In this document: positions 26,706 through 36,563 of the stretch, piece by piece
Numbering within the stretch: position 1 is the stretch's first letter
Layout of the letters: each line of letters opens with the position of its first letter
DNA from: Pedococcus cremeus
Lineage (GTDB): Bacteria > Actinomycetota > Actinomycetes > Actinomycetales > Dermatophilaceae
DNA length: 64,000 bases
Assembly (NCBI RefSeq): GCF_900111375.1
Contig: NZ_FOHB01000001.1
Span: 186,001-250,000 of the forward strand
Reading direction: 5' to 3'
Program-made: the position numbers and the translations under genes
The notes under the pieces: generated by a model
The model's database searches: none
What the model was told of the DNA's origin: nothing
The model's input: the letters and a program-made list of their open reading frames with translations, nothing else

Positions 26706-27632
26706 TCACACCAGCTCCTCGGTGCCGGCCTTGCGGACGTAGGCCATGACCAGGGCGAGGATCAGCACGAGCAGGACGAACGACAGCGCGGCCGCCAACG
26801 GATAGTTGAGCACCCGCAGGAACTGCGCGTCGATGACCTGGCCGATCATCACCGTCTGCGTGTTGCCCAGCAGCTTCGAGTTGATGAAGTCACCGGCCGC
26901 CGGGATGAACGTCAGCAGCGTCCCCGCCACGACACCGGGCAGCGACAACGGCCAGGTGACGAACCGGAAGCCCTGTGCCGGCGAGGCGTAGAGGTCGCCG
27001 GCCGCCTCCACCAGGCGCGGGTCGAGGCGCTCCAGCGAGGCGTACAACGGCAGGATCATGAACGGCAGGAAGTTGTAGGTCAGGCCGCAGATGACGGCGA
27101 ACTTGCTCGCCATGAGGTTGTCGTTGGAGGTGAGCCCCACCGCCTGCAGCAGGTTGGTGAGCCCGATGCTGCGGGCGAAGGAGGTGACCGGGCCCACGTC
27201 GCTGAGGATCGTCTGCCACGCCAGGGTGCGGATCAGGAAGCTGGTGAAGAACGGGGCGATGACGAGCACCAGGAGCACGTTCTTCCAGCGTCCCGCCTTC
27301 AGCGCCATGAAGTACGCCAGCGGGTAGCCCAGCAGGAGGGCGAGCACCGTGGCCGACGCGGCATACCCGATGGAGCGCAGCAGCTGCGGGAAGTAGCTCT
27401 GCAGCGCCTCGGCGTAGATGCCGACGTTGCCCGTGAAGGTGTAGCCCTCGTCGATCGAGCCCTCCTGGAGCGACTGCGAGAAGAGGGTGATCATCGGCAC
27501 GACGAAGAACACGAACAGCCACAGCAGGCCCGGGAGCAGCAGGGCGTAGGGCACCCAGTTGCTGCGCCGGCGCTCCGGCGGCGCCGACGCGCCGGTCGAC
27601 AGAGCCGGCGCAGTGCCGGTGACGCTGGCCAC
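26706..27632 (-). CDS. potB: polyamine ABC transporter permease (PotB-like)
   Basis: A 308-residue permease with about six membrane segments. The ATPase-contact loop V-E-A-A-G-D-L-Y-A-S-P-A-Q-G-F lies near residue 210, after an N-terminal cytoplasmic stretch rich in Arg. It pairs with PotC to form the membrane channel. The start is separated from the potA stop (27634-27636 on the plus strand) by a single base, so all four pot genes are translationally linked. Confidence 0.88.
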   Translation of the reverse strand: MASVTGTAPALSTGASAPPERRRSNWVPYALLLPGLLWLFVFFVVPMITLFSQSLQEGSIDEGYTFTGNVGIYAEALQSYFPQLLRSIGYAASATVLALLLGYPLAYFMALKAGRWKNVLLVLVIAPFFTSFLIRTLAWQTILSDVGPVTSFARSIGLTNLLQAVGLTSNDNLMASKFAVICGLTYNFLPFMILPLYASLERLDPRLVEAAGDLYASPAQGFRFVTWPLSLPGVVAGTLLTFIPAAGDFINSKLLGNTQTVMIGQVIDAQFLRVLNYPLAAALSFVLLVLILALVMAYVRKAGTEELV

Positions 27633-27633
27633 G

Positions 27634-28746
27634 TCAGTCCTCCGTGTCCACGCCGGCGTCGGCGTCCTGGTGGGCGTCGAGTGCGAACCCGTGCTCGGCC
27701 GCCCACGAGATGGTGACGTTCTCGCCCACCACCGCCCGGGCGGACCCGTCGTTCTGCTGCACGACCGTCAGCTCGCGGCCCCACGGCATCCGCACGAGGT
27801 ACTGCGTGGCCACCCCCGTGAACGACACGTCGCTGACGGTGCCCTTGAGCTGGTTCGGGCCACCGCCGGTGCCGAGGCGCAGCTTCTCGGGGCGCATCCC
27901 GAGGAAGATCTCGCGTATGCCGTCGGGCAGGTGCGCGCGGGAGACCTCGAGGTCGGTGTCGTGGCTGCGGACCACGACGGTGCCGTCCGAGCCGGGCTCG
28001 CCGGTCACGGTGGCCCGCAAGAGGTTCGACTGGCCGAGGAAGTTCGCGACGAAGGTCGACCGTGGCGACTCGTACAGAGTCGCCGGGTCGCCGAGCTGCT
28101 CGATGCGGCCGCCGTTCATCACCGCGATGGTGTCGGCCATCGTCATGGCCTCCTCCTGGTCGTGGGTGACGTGGACGAAGGTGATCCCCACCTCGGACTG
28201 GATGCGCTTGAGCTCGATCTGCATCTGCCGCCGCAGCTTCAGGTCGAGCGCGCCCAGCGGCTCGTCGAGCAGCAGCACGTCGGGCCGGTTGACGATGGCG
28301 CGGGCCAGCGCGACGCGCTGCTGCATGCCGCCGGAGAGCTGGACCGGCTTCTTCCGGCCCACCTCCGCGAGCTGCACCAGCTCTAGCGCCTCCTCGGCCT
28401 TGCGCTTGGCGTCCTTGTCCCCACGGCGCTTGAGACCGAACGCGACGTTGTCGAGCACCGTCATGTGCGGGAACAGCGCGTAGGACTGGAACACCGTGTT
28501 GACGTTGCGCTGGTACGCCTTCGTCGAGGTGATGTCCTTGTCACCGATGAGGATCTGGCCGCCGCTGGGGTCCTCGAGGCCCGCGATCATGCGGAGCGTG
28601 GTCGTCTTGCCGCAGCCGGAGGGACCGAGCAGGGCGAAGAAGGAGCCCTGCGAGATGGTCAGGTCGGTCGGTTGCACGGCGGTGAACTGCTCGAAGGACT
28701 TCGTGAGCCCGACGAGGCGCAGGTCGCCGGAGAGCTGCTCTGCCAT
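27634..28746 (-). CDS. potA: polyamine ABC transporter ATPase (PotA-like)
   Basis: A 370-residue ABC ATPase. Walker A G-P-S-G-C-G-K-T-T (about 41-49), Q-loop in F-Q-S-Y-A-L-F-P-H, ABC signature L-S-G-G-M-Q-Q-R, Walker B L-L-L-D-E-P, H-loop V-T-H-D-Q-E-E-A, then a C-terminal TOBE domain (about 280-360) typical of PotA/MalK regulatory tails. The ATG overlaps the potD stop by one base (TGATG, 28744-28748). It contains a rare ATA codon inside a GGCATAC heptamer (27915-27921). Confidence 0.92.
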   Translation of the reverse strand: MAEQLSGDLRLVGLTKSFEQFTAVQPTDLTISQGSFFALLGPSGCGKTTTLRMIAGLEDPSGGQILIGDKDITSTKAYQRNVNTVFQSYALFPHMTVLDNVAFGLKRRGDKDAKRKAEEALELVQLAEVGRKKPVQLSGGMQQRVALARAIVNRPDVLLLDEPLGALDLKLRRQMQIELKRIQSEVGITFVHVTHDQEEAMTMADTIAVMNGGRIEQLGDPATLYESPRSTFVANFLGQSNLLRATVTGEPGSDGTVVVRSHDTDLEVSRAHLPDGIREIFLGMRPEKLRLGTGGGPNQLKGTVSDVSFTGVATQYLVRMPWGRELTVVQQNDGSARAVVGENVTISWAAEHGFALDAHQDADAGVDTED

Positions 28747-29963
28747 CAGCTCGCGGTCAGCTCTGCCCACTTGGCGGAGTACTTCGTCTCCTCCGCCGGG
28801 GTGAGCCCACGGAAGACGTGGGCCCGGGACAGGGTCTGCGGGTCGGGGAAGATCAGCTGGTTCTTCGCCACTGACGGGTCCTCCTTCACCAGGACCTCCT
28901 TCGACCCCTTCACGGGCGCGATGTAGTTGACGTAGTCGACGACCTGCGCCATCACCTTGGGGTCGTAGTAGTAGTTGATGAGGGTCTCGGCGTTCTTCTT
29001 GTGCTTGGCCATGGCCGGGATCACGAAGTTGTCCGACCAGAGGGTGCACCCGGTCTGCGGCAGCACGTAGCCCAGCGACGGGTTCTCGGCCTGCAGCTGC
29101 ACCACGTCGCCGGTCCAGGCGATGCACGCGGCGATGTCACCGGCAGCCAGCGGCTTGGTGTACTCGTTGCCGGTGAAGCCGCGCAGCTGGCCGGCGTCCT
29201 TGGCCTTCTTGATCTCGTCGATGGCCGCGTTGAAGTCGGCGTCGGTGAACTTCGTGATGTCCTTGCCCATGGCGAGCATCACCAGGCCGACCGAGTCACG
29301 CATCTCCGACAGCAGCGTGACCTTGCCCTTCAGGGACGGGTCGGTCAGCAGCTGGTCGACGGTCTCGACCTTCTTGCCACCGGTCGCCTTGGGGTTGTAG
29401 GCGATTCCCGCGAAGCCGCTCTGCCACGGGAGGGAGTACACGCGGCCCGGGTCGAACTCGACGTTCTTGAGGGAGTCCTCGACGTTGCCGTGGTTGGGGA
29501 TGTTGGCCAGATCGAGCTTCTGCACGTAGCCCTGGCGGATCAGGCGGGCGACCATCCAGTCGGTGCTGCACCACACGTCGCGCCCGGTGTCGTTGCCGGC
29601 CGCGAGGAGGGGCCTGACCTTGGCGTAGAACTCGTCGTTGTCGTTGTAGTCCTCGGTGTAGTTGACCTTGATCCCGGTCTGCTTCGTGAACGCCTCCAGC
29701 GTCGGGCGCTTCTGGGTCTTGTCGTCGACGTCGATGTACTCCGGCCAGTTCGACCAGTTCACCAGCTTCTCGGAAGCGGACATGTCCTGCGCCGACTTGG
29801 CACTGGCGCTCGTGCCCCCGGACGCGGAGGGGCTGCGGCCCTTCGACCCGCAGGCGGCCAGCGTCGTGACGCCGAGCCCGGCGGCACCGATCATGAGCGT
29901 GCGACGGGAGAGCAGCCCTCGAGCCAGTGAGACGCTGAGGGTGGGAGGGATCTGGTCGTTCAT
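28746..29963 (-). CDS. potD: polyamine-binding lipoprotein (PotD-like)
   Basis: A 405-residue extracellular solute-binding protein. The leader has a Tat-like R-R-T-L-M (residues 20-24), a hydrophobic stretch and the lipobox L-A-A-C with Cys38 as the lipidated residue, followed by a Ser/Gly linker. V-N-W-S-N-W-P-E-Y-I-D starts the mature fold, and the Trp/Asp/Glu-rich site is consistent with spermidine/putrescine binding. AGGAGA precedes the ATG, so it is probably the first gene of the potDABC operon reading leftwards. A combined Tat and lipobox signal is common in actinobacteria. Confidence 0.9.
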   Translation of the reverse strand: MNDQIPPTLSVSLARGLLSRRTLMIGAAGLGVTTLAACGSKGRSPSASGGTSASAKSAQDMSASEKLVNWSNWPEYIDVDDKTQKRPTLEAFTKQTGIKVNYTEDYNDNDEFYAKVRPLLAAGNDTGRDVWCSTDWMVARLIRQGYVQKLDLANIPNHGNVEDSLKNVEFDPGRVYSLPWQSGFAGIAYNPKATGGKKVETVDQLLTDPSLKGKVTLLSEMRDSVGLVMLAMGKDITKFTDADFNAAIDEIKKAKDAGQLRGFTGNEYTKPLAAGDIAACIAWTGDVVQLQAENPSLGYVLPQTGCTLWSDNFVIPAMAKHKKNAETLINYYYDPKVMAQVVDYVNYIAPVKGSKEVLVKEDPSVAKNQLIFPDPQTLSRAHVFRGLTPAEETKYSAKWAELTAS

Positions 29964-30056
29964 GGGGCGTTTCTCCTGAGAGGGGCGGCAGGGGCGTCGG
30001 TGCGCGTGGGGGAAGGGATGCGCGTGGAGGGGGGGCGGGTTGGCCTGGTGGGGGCG

Positions 30057-31505
30057 TCAGCTCTCGATGTTGGCCATGACGTGCTTGATGCGGGTGTAGT
30101 CCTCGAAGCCGTACATGGACAGGTCCTTGCCGTAGCCGCTCCGCTTGAAGCCGCCGTGGGGCATCTCGGCCACGATCGGGATGTGGGTGTTGATCCAGAC
30201 CGCGCCGAAGTCGAGCCGCTTGGACATCCGCATGGCCCGGCCGAAGTCCCTGGTCCACACGCTGGAGGCCAGGCCGTAGTCGACACCGTTGGCCCAGCGC
30301 ACCGCCTCGTCCTCGTCGGTGAACTGCTGCACGGTGATGACGGGGCCGAAGATCTCGTTCTGGATCGCCTCGTCGTCCTGCCGCAGGCCCGAGAGCACGG
30401 TCGGCTCGAGGAAGAAGCCGTCGCCGAGCGAGGCCACCCGGTGGCCGCCGGCTGCGACGGTCGCGTGGTCGGGAAGCCGCTCGAGGAAGCCCTGCACCCG
30501 CTGGAGCTGGTTGGCGTTGTTGACCGGGCCGAAGGCGGCGTCCTCGTCCTCGGGCATGCCGACCTTGGTGGAGGTCCGGGCGAACTCCGCGAGGGCGGAG
30601 ACGAAGTCATCGTGGATGCGCGGGGCCGCGAGCACCCGGGTGGCGGCGGTGCAGTCCTGGCCGGCGTTGAAGTAGCCGGCGCCGGCGATGCCCTCGACGG
30701 CCGCCTCGATGTCGGCGTCGTCGAACACCACGACCGGCGCCTTGCCACCGAGCTCGAGGTGCACGCGCTTGACGTCGTGCGAGGCGCTCTCGGCGACCTG
30801 CATGCCGGCCCGGACCGAGCCGGTGATGGCGACGAGCGCCGGGGTCTTGTGGGCGACCACGGCGCGGCCGGTGCTGTGGTCACCGGTCACGACGTTGAAG
30901 GTGCCCGGCGGGAGGAACTCGGCGGCGATCTCCGCCATGAGCAGGGTCGTCTCAGGCGTGGTGTCCGAGGGCTTGAGCACGATGGTGTTGCCCGCGGCGA
31001 GGGCCGGCCCGATCTTCCAGACCGCCATCATCATCGGGTAGTTCCACGGGGTCACCTGGCCGACGACGCCGATCGGCTCCCGGCGGACCCACGAGGTGTG
31101 GCCCTTCATGTACTCGCCGGCCGACTTGCCCTCGAGCACGCGGGCCGCACCGGCGAAGAACCGCAGCTGGTCCACCATCGGCGGGACCTCCTCGCTGGCG
31201 GTCAGCGCGTGCGGCTTGCCGGTGTTCTCGGCCTCGAGGCGCACGAACTCGTCGGCGCGCCGCTCGATCGCGTCGGCGAAGCCGAGCAGCGCCTTCTGGC
31301 GCTCGCTCGGCGTGGCCTGGCCCCACTCCGCGAAGGCGGCGTCAGCGGCGGCATACGCCTTGTCGACGTCAGCCTGCGACGACACCGGGGCCTTGGCGAC
31401 GACCTGCGCCGTTGCCGGGTTGACGATGTCGGTCGTGGCGTCGGTCTCCGCGTCGACGTACTCGCCGTTGATGAAGTTGCGCAGGACGCGAGGCGTGGCG
31501 GTCAA
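30057..31505 (-). CDS. gamma-aminobutyraldehyde dehydrogenase-like enzyme
   Basis: A 482-residue aldehyde dehydrogenase. Catalytic Glu in [11 protein letters not shown] and catalytic Cys in [19 protein letters not shown] is the cofactor loop. The G-Q-D-C-T-A core and N-terminal F-I-N-G-E-Y are typical of PatD/Prr-type enzymes that oxidise 4-aminobutanal to GABA. It starts at a TTG (31505) with GGGAGAG a few bases upstream. It diverges from the Lrp/aminotransferase genes and sits 93 bp upstream of potD. Substrate is inferred from context. Confidence 0.85.
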   Translation of the reverse strand: MTATPRVLRNFINGEYVDAETDATTDIVNPATAQVVAKAPVSSQADVDKAYAAADAAFAEWGQATPSERQKALLGFADAIERRADEFVRLEAENTGKPHALTASEEVPPMVDQLRFFAGAARVLEGKSAGEYMKGHTSWVRREPIGVVGQVTPWNYPMMMAVWKIGPALAAGNTIVLKPSDTTPETTLLMAEIAAEFLPPGTFNVVTGDHSTGRAVVAHKTPALVAITGSVRAGMQVAESASHDVKRVHLELGGKAPVVVFDDADIEAAVEGIAGAGYFNAGQDCTAATRVLAAPRIHDDFVSALAEFARTSTKVGMPEDEDAAFGPVNNANQLQRVQGFLERLPDHATVAAGGHRVASLGDGFFLEPTVLSGLRQDDEAIQNEIFGPVITVQQFTDEDEAVRWANGVDYGLASSVWTRDFGRAMRMSKRLDFGAVWINTHIPIVAEMPHGGFKRSGYGKDLSMYGFEDYTRIKHVMANIES

Positions 31506-31574
31506 GGGGCTCTCCCGGTGGCTCGGTGGGTCGCTCGGTCAGGGGCTGGGTCTGGGGCTCGGTGGCGGGCAGGT

Positions 31575-31683
31575 ACGGATTCCGGTGTTTGGAACTGTAG
31601 CCAGAAGAACCGCGATTTCAATAGGTTCCGGCGACCAGATCGCAGAAATCAACATGGAATTAACACGAGGACGACGGATTCCG
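31575..31683. promoter_or_regulatory. divergent control region with two CGGATTCCG palindromes
   Basis: The sequence ACGGATTCCG occurs at 31575-31584 and again at 31674-31683; the core CGGA-T-TCCG is an odd palindrome. Between them lies GATTTC (31614-31619) facing GAAATC (31645-31650). The 217-bp gap is A+T-richer than its flanks and separates the aldehyde dehydrogenase from the Lrp/AsnC gene. These are good candidates for sites bound by that regulator. Confidence 0.5.
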
Positions 31684-31722
31684 TCGTCTGGGTACTTGCG
31701 TCGCCGATGCGGAGACGGCACA

Positions 31723-32208
31723 GTGGCGGGCGTGACCCGGTCCCCCAACAACCACCACGAGGCGCGCCTCGACGACGTCTCCAAGGCGATCATCGAGCAC
31801 CTCCAGGAGGACGGACGGCAGTCGTACGCGACGATCGCCAAGTCCGTGGGGCTGTCGGAGGCCGCGGTGCGCCAGCGCGTGCAGCGGCTCCTCGACAGCG
31901 GCGTCATGCAGATCGTCGCGGTCACCGATCCCCTGCAGGTGGGCTTCCGCCGGCAGGCCATGATCGGCATCCGCGTCGACGGTGACCTCACTGCCGTGGG
32001 GGACGCGCTGACCGAGATGCCCGAGGTCGACTACGTCGTCACGACGGCCGGGAGCTTCGACCTGCTGGCCGAGGTCGTCTGCGAGGACGACGACCAGCTC
32101 CTCGAGCTCCTCACCAAGCGCGTGCGGACCCTGCCCGGGGTCCAGTCCACCGAGACCTTCGTGTACCTGAAACTCAACAAGCAGCACTACAACTGGGGTA
32201 CGAGATGA
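31723..32208 (+). CDS. Lrp/AsnC-family transcriptional regulator
   Basis: A 161-residue regulator: an N-terminal winged helix-turn-helix (L-D-D-V-S-K-A-I-I-E-H-L, then Y-A-T-I-A-K-S-V-G-L-S-E-A-A-V-R-Q-R) and a C-terminal RAM/ligand-binding domain. The GTG at 31723 is preferred because GGAG lies 8 nt upstream; a GTG at 31732 is possible. Its stop overlaps the aminotransferase ATG as ATGA (32205-32208). It very probably controls the divergent polyamine/GABA genes in response to an amino acid or polyamine. Confidence 0.88.
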   Translation: MAGVTRSPNNHHEARLDDVSKAIIEHLQEDGRQSYATIAKSVGLSEAAVRQRVQRLLDSGVMQIVAVTDPLQVGFRRQAMIGIRVDGDLTAVGDALTEMPEVDYVVTTAGSFDLLAEVVCEDDDQLLELLTKRVRTLPGVQSTETFVYLKLNKQHYNWGTR

Positions 32209-33644
32209 CCACCGAACCGTCCACCGTCTTCGAACCGTCGAGCGACACCCACACGCCGCGCGGCACGCTGCACAGCGAGGCCGCCCGCGACCACCTGTGG
32301 ATGCACTTCACCCGGCACTCCGTGTTCGAGGACCACGGGGAGGGCGGCCTGGGCCACTCGGTGCCGATCATCACCCGCGGCGAGGGCCACAAGATCTGGG
32401 ACGACCGTGGCAACGAGTACATCGACGGCCTCTCCGGGCTGTTCGTCGTGCAGGTCGGCCACGGCCGCGAGGAGCTCGCCGAGGCGGCCGCCAAGCAGGC
32501 CAAGGAGCTGGCCTTCTTCCCGCTGTGGTCCTACGCCCACCCGCGCGCGATCGAGCTCGCCGAGCGGCTGGCCGCCGGCGCCCCCGGCGACCTCAACCGC
32601 GTCTTCTTCACCACCGGTGGCGGCGAGGCCGTCGAGACCGCGTGGAAGCTCGCGAAGCAGTACTACAAGCTGACGGGCAAGCCGACCAAGCACAAGGTCA
32701 TCAGCCGGGCCGTCGCCTACCACGGCACCCCGCAGGGAGCGCTGTCGATCACCGGCATCCCGGCCGCCAAGGAGATGTTCGAGCCCCTGGTGCCGGGTGC
32801 CTTCAAGGTCCCCAACACCAACCACTACCGCGCGCCCGAGCACCTGCGCGACGACGAGAAGGCGTTCGGCCGCTGGGCCGCCGACCGCATCGCCGAGGCC
32901 ATCGAGTTCGAGGGCCCCGACACCGTCGCGGCCGTGTTCCTCGAGCCGGTGCAGAACTCCGGTGGCTGCTTCCCGCCGCCGCCCGGGTACTTCGAGCGGG
33001 TCCGCGAGATCTGCGACGAGTACGACGTGCTGCTCGTCTCCGACGAGGTGATCTGCTCGTTCGGTCGCATCGGGTCGATGTTCGCGTGCGACGACTTCAA
33101 CTACGTGCCCGACATCATCACCTGCGCCAAGGGCATGACCTCCGGCTACTCCCCCATCGGCGCCATGATCGCCAGCGACCGGCTGTTCGAGCCCTTCAAG
33201 AAGGGCACGACCTACTTCCCGCACGGCTACACCTTCGGTGGCCACCCGGTGAGCGCCGCCGTCGCCATGGCCAACCTCGACATCTTCGAGCGCGAGGGCC
33301 TGAACCAGCACGTCATGGACAACGGGCCGAAGTTCCGCGACACCCTCGAGCGGCTGCTCGACCTGCCCATCGTGGGCGACGTGCGCGGCGCCGGGTACTT
33401 CTACGGCATCGAGCTCGTCAAGGACAAGAACACTCGCGAGACCTTCAACGACGACGAGTGCGAGCGCCTGCTCCGCGGCTACCTCTCCAAGGCGCTCTTC
33501 GACGCGGGCCTCTACTGCCGTGCCGACGACCGCGGCGACCCGGTCATCCAGCTCGCGCCGCCGCTCATCATCGGCCAGCCGGAGTTCGACGACATCGAGT
33601 CGCGGCTGCGCTCGGTGCTCAAGGACGCCGAGAAGCACCTCTGA
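32205..33644 (+). CDS. class III PLP aminotransferase (putrescine/GABA type)
   Basis: A 479-residue ornithine-aminotransferase-fold enzyme. The cofactor site is seen at T-T-G-G-G-E-A-V-E-T-A, S-D-E-V-I-C-S-F-G-R and the PLP lysine in I-T-C-A-K-G-M-T-S-G-Y. It resembles SpuC-type putrescine:pyruvate transaminases and omega-transaminases. In this cluster it would remove the amino group of putrescine to give 4-aminobutanal, and it might also act on GABA, for which no separate transaminase is seen. It is translationally coupled to the Lrp regulator and followed 5 bp later by a DAO-type gene. Confidence 0.85.
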   Translation: MTTEPSTVFEPSSDTHTPRGTLHSEAARDHLWMHFTRHSVFEDHGEGGLGHSVPIITRGEGHKIWDDRGNEYIDGLSGLFVVQVGHGREELAEAAAKQAKELAFFPLWSYAHPRAIELAERLAAGAPGDLNRVFFTTGGGEAVETAWKLAKQYYKLTGKPTKHKVISRAVAYHGTPQGALSITGIPAAKEMFEPLVPGAFKVPNTNHYRAPEHLRDDEKAFGRWAADRIAEAIEFEGPDTVAAVFLEPVQNSGGCFPPPPGYFERVREICDEYDVLLVSDEVICSFGRIGSMFACDDFNYVPDIITCAKGMTSGYSPIGAMIASDRLFEPFKKGTTYFPHGYTFGGHPVSAAVAMANLDIFEREGLNQHVMDNGPKFRDTLERLLDLPIVGDVRGAGYFYGIELVKDKNTRETFNDDECERLLRGYLSKALFDAGLYCRADDRGDPVIQLAPPLIIGQPEFDDIESRLRSVLKDAEKHL

Positions 33645-33649
33645 CGGGT

Positions 33650-35011
33650 ATGCAGCCGCGCCCCCTCTGGTGGGAGGGTGCCCGGGCCAGCGCCGACCCC
33701 GACTCGGCGCTGACCGGTGACACCACCGCCGACGTCGTCATCGTCGGCGGTGGCTTCACCGGGCTGTGGACCGCCTACTACCTGCTGCGCCAGGACCCGT
33801 CGCTCGACGTGCTCGTGCTCGAGGCCGAGCACGTCGGCTTCGGCGCCAGCGGCCGCAACGGCGGCTGGGTCTCCGCGCTGTGGCCGGTCGGGCCGGAGAC
33901 CATCGCCCGCACCCACGGTGCCGAGCAGGCCCGGGCCATGGTGCGAGCGCTGCAGGACACCGTCGTCGAGGTCGGTGACGCCGCCCGCGACGAGGGCATC
34001 GACTGTGGTTTCGCCCAGGGCGGCACCGTCGTGCTCGCCCGCAGCCGTGCCCAGGCCACCCGCGCGCAGGCCGAGGTCGAGGCAGGCGAGCGGTGGGGTG
34101 ACGGGACCCAGTGGCTCGACGCCGCGGAGGCGCGCGAGCGCCTCGCCGCCACGGAGGTGCACGGCGGCACCTGGAACCCGCACTGCGCCCGGGTGCACCC
34201 CCGGCGGCTGGTCGACGGCCTCGCCGCGGCGGTGTGCCGGCGCGGCGGCCGGGTCGCCGAACGCACACCGGTGGCCTCGGTGGCGCCGGGGACGGTGCTC
34301 ACTGCGGCCGGCCACAGGGTCACGGCCCGGCACGTCATCCGGGCCACCGAGGCGTGGACCGCGCGGATGCCCGGGCGGCGTCGCACCGTCGCGCCCGTCT
34401 ACTCGCTCATGGTCGCGACCGAGCCGCTGAGCGCCGCCCAGTGGAGCGACATCGGGCTGGCGTCGCGCGAGGTCTTCGCCGACCACCGCCACGTGGTCAT
34501 CTACGGGCAGCGCACCGTCGACGACCGCATCGCGTTCGGCGGCCGGGGCGCGCCCTACCACTGGGGCTCGCAGATCCGGCCGGCCTTCGACGAGCACCAG
34601 CGCGTGTTCGCCGACCTGCGGGCGACCCTGCAGCAGATGCTCCCCCAGCTCGAGGGCGTGACGTTCACCCACGCCTGGGGTGGCCCGCTCGGCATCGCCC
34701 GCGACTGGCACCCGAGCGTGGGACTCGACCCCGAGACCCGCCTCGGCTGGGCCGGCGGCTACGTCGGCGACGGCGTCGCAGCCAGCAACCTCGCGGGCCG
34801 CACCCTTGCCGACCTCGTGCTCGGGCGGGACACCGCCCTGACCTCGCTCCCCTGGGTCGGGCACCGGTCGCGTGCCTGGGAGCCGGAGCCGCTGCGGTGG
34901 CTGGGCGTCAACGCCGGGCTCCGTATCGCCGAGGCGGCCGACCGCGAGGAGGCCCGCACCGGGCGCCCCGCCGTGCAGGCCCGGCTGCTCACCGCGCTCA
35001 CCGGGCACTGA
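33650..35011 (+). CDS. DAO-family FAD-dependent oxidoreductase (PuuB-like)
   Basis: A 453-residue flavoprotein with [13 protein letters not shown] (FAD-binding fold, about 29-41) and [11 protein letters not shown] (about 60-70). The C-terminal [14 protein letters not shown] is conserved in the DAO/PuuB group. Members oxidise gamma-glutamylputrescine, glycine or other amines. It starts 5 bp after the aminotransferase stop. No gamma-glutamylputrescine synthetase (puuA) is visible in the window, so its amine substrate stays open. Confidence 0.83.
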   Translation: MQPRPLWWEGARASADPDSALTGDTTADVVIVGGGFTGLWTAYYLLRQDPSLDVLVLEAEHVGFGASGRNGGWVSALWPVGPETIARTHGAEQARAMVRALQDTVVEVGDAARDEGIDCGFAQGGTVVLARSRAQATRAQAEVEAGERWGDGTQWLDAAEARERLAATEVHGGTWNPHCARVHPRRLVDGLAAAVCRRGGRVAERTPVASVAPGTVLTAAGHRVTARHVIRATEAWTARMPGRRRTVAPVYSLMVATEPLSAAQWSDIGLASREVFADHRHVVIYGQRTVDDRIAFGGRGAPYHWGSQIRPAFDEHQRVFADLRATLQQMLPQLEGVTFTHAWGGPLGIARDWHPSVGLDPETRLGWAGGYVGDGVAASNLAGRTLADLVLGRDTALTSLPWVGHRSRAWEPEPLRWLGVNAGLRIAEAADREEARTGRPAVQARLLTALTGH

Positions 35012-35028
35012 GCCCGCACACTGTCGCC

Positions 35029-35418
35029 GTGGCCCTCGACCCCGCTGACCTCTCCCCCGCCGCTCTCGACTTCCTCACCACCCGGCACCTCGCGACGCTG
35101 ACCACGCTGCGCCCCGACGGCACGCCGCACGTCGTGCCCGTCGGCTTCACCTGGGACCCCGAGCACCGGCTGGCACGCGTCATCAGCAGCGGCTCGAGCC
35201 GCAAGGCGCGCAACGCCGCCGCCGGCTGCCGCGCCGTGCTCTGCCAGGTCGACGGCCGCCACTGGCTGGCCCTCGAGGGGCAGGCCCGCGTGCTCACCGC
35301 ACCCGACGAGGTGCGGGAGGCGGAGCAACGGTATGCCGCCCGCTACCGCCAGCCGCGGGACAACCCCGAGCGGGTGGTCATCGCCGTGGCCGTCGACCGC
35401 GTGCTCGGCAACCTGTGA
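35029..35418 (+). CDS. PPOX-class flavin/F420-dependent oxidoreductase
   Basis: A 129-residue split-barrel protein of the pyridoxamine-5'-phosphate-oxidase-like fold. [21 protein letters not shown] is the typical first half, and G-S-S-R-K-A-R-N precedes the cofactor loop. The length and pattern fit the 'PPOX class F420-dependent' groups of actinobacteria. Flavin versus F420 cannot be told from sequence. The GTG lies 17 bp after the preceding stop, so it may be in the same transcript. Substrate unknown. Confidence 0.75.
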   Translation: MALDPADLSPAALDFLTTRHLATLTTLRPDGTPHVVPVGFTWDPEHRLARVISSGSSRKARNAAAGCRAVLCQVDGRHWLALEGQARVLTAPDEVREAEQRYAARYRQPRDNPERVVIAVAVDRVLGNL

Positions 35419-35428
35419 CGGCACACCT

Positions 35429-36532
35429 GTGACCGCCGACCGGGAGATCGAGACGCTCCACGACCTCGAGCGGACCCTCGCCCTGGGGTTGCCGCTCTGC
35501 GGGCTGCGCCTGCAGGACCTCGACCTGACCCGTCACGAGCCGGAGCTCCTGGCGCGCACCGACGTCGAGGGCCTGGTGGTGCTCGGTGGCCGGCTCTCCC
35601 CCGAGCTCGAGTCGCACCTGCGGGCCCACCACGCCCTGATCTTCCCCACGGACCCGCATGCCCCGGTGAACCCCTACCGGGCCACGTTGTACCAGCCGAA
35701 CGAGCTCTACGCGGGGCTGGCCGGGGACGGCTACGACGCCACCCCCGACGCGCTGGCCTACCACTGGTCGCGCGACGCGCAGCTGCGCCACGACGCCTTC
35801 GTCACGCTGCTGCGCGCCATCCACGACGACTCCATGAGCGACGCGCTCACCGAGTTCGTCGGCACCCGGCCGGTCGTGGGGGTCATGGGCGGCCACGCGC
35901 TCGCGCGGGGCACCCAGGGGTATGCCGCGGCCGCCCGGCTCGGGCACACCCTCGCCTCCCAGGGCCTGGTCGTCGCCACCGGCGGCGGTCCCGGTGCGAT
36001 GGAGGCTGCCAACCTCGGTGCCTTCTGCGCCGAGCCGGCCCAGCTCGAGGACGCGCTGCAGCGGCTCGCCGCCGTGCCCTCGTTCCGGCCCGACATCGCA
36101 CCGTGGGCAAGGCTGGCCCTCGTCCTCCACGACGAGGTCATGGGAGCCGGCCGGCCCCGCCGGGTCAGCAGCGTCGGCATCCCCACCTGGTTCTACGGCC
36201 ACGAGCCCCCGAACGTCTTCTGCGACGGGATCGCCAAGTACTTCTCCAACGCCATCCGCGAGGACGGCCTGCTGGCCCGCTGCACCGCGGGCCTGGTGGT
36301 GCTCGAGGGCGCCGCCGGCACCGTGCAGGAGGTCTTCCAGGCGGCCACCCGGCTCTACTACGCCGCCGAGGGCAGCGACCTGCCGCCCATGGTGCTGGTG
36401 GGCGCCCGCCACTGGACGGAGGTCCTGCCGGTGTGGCCGGCCCTGCAGGCGCTCGCCCACGGGCACGGCATGGCCGGCGCGCTGCACCTCGTCGACGACG
36501 TCGGCGAGGTTGCTGCCCTGCTGCGCACCTGA
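35429..36532 (+). CDS. LOG-family Rossmann nucleotide-binding protein
   Basis: A 367-residue protein whose C-terminal two thirds match LOG/YgdH-type nucleotide-binding proteins: G-V-M-G-G-H, then T-G-G-G-P-G-A-M-E-A-A-N, and a late L-E-G-A-A-G-T-V-Q-E-V segment in the place of the usual P-G-G-x-G-T-x-x-E. The family includes phosphoribohydrolases that release cytokinin bases or cleave nucleotide monophosphates. The N-terminal 110 residues are extra. The substitution in the P-G-G motif makes the activity uncertain. It ends in a convergent junction with tandem repeats. Confidence 0.75.
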   Translation: MTADREIETLHDLERTLALGLPLCGLRLQDLDLTRHEPELLARTDVEGLVVLGGRLSPELESHLRAHHALIFPTDPHAPVNPYRATLYQPNELYAGLAGDGYDATPDALAYHWSRDAQLRHDAFVTLLRAIHDDSMSDALTEFVGTRPVVGVMGGHALARGTQGYAAAARLGHTLASQGLVVATGGGPGAMEAANLGAFCAEPAQLEDALQRLAAVPSFRPDIAPWARLALVLHDEVMGAGRPRRVSSVGIPTWFYGHEPPNVFCDGIAKYFSNAIREDGLLARCTAGLVVLEGAAGTVQEVFQAATRLYYAAEGSDLPPMVLVGARHWTEVLPVWPALQALAHGHGMAGALHLVDDVGEVAALLRT

Positions 36533-36563
36533 CGCGAGCCCGCACCCGCGGCGGGTCGAACGC

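Noticed and set aside
33650-35011. A full Puu (gamma-glutamylated putrescine) pathway
   Set aside because: Only a PuuB-like oxidase candidate is seen; no gamma-glutamylputrescine synthetase or hydrolase is present, so the transaminase route is favoured.
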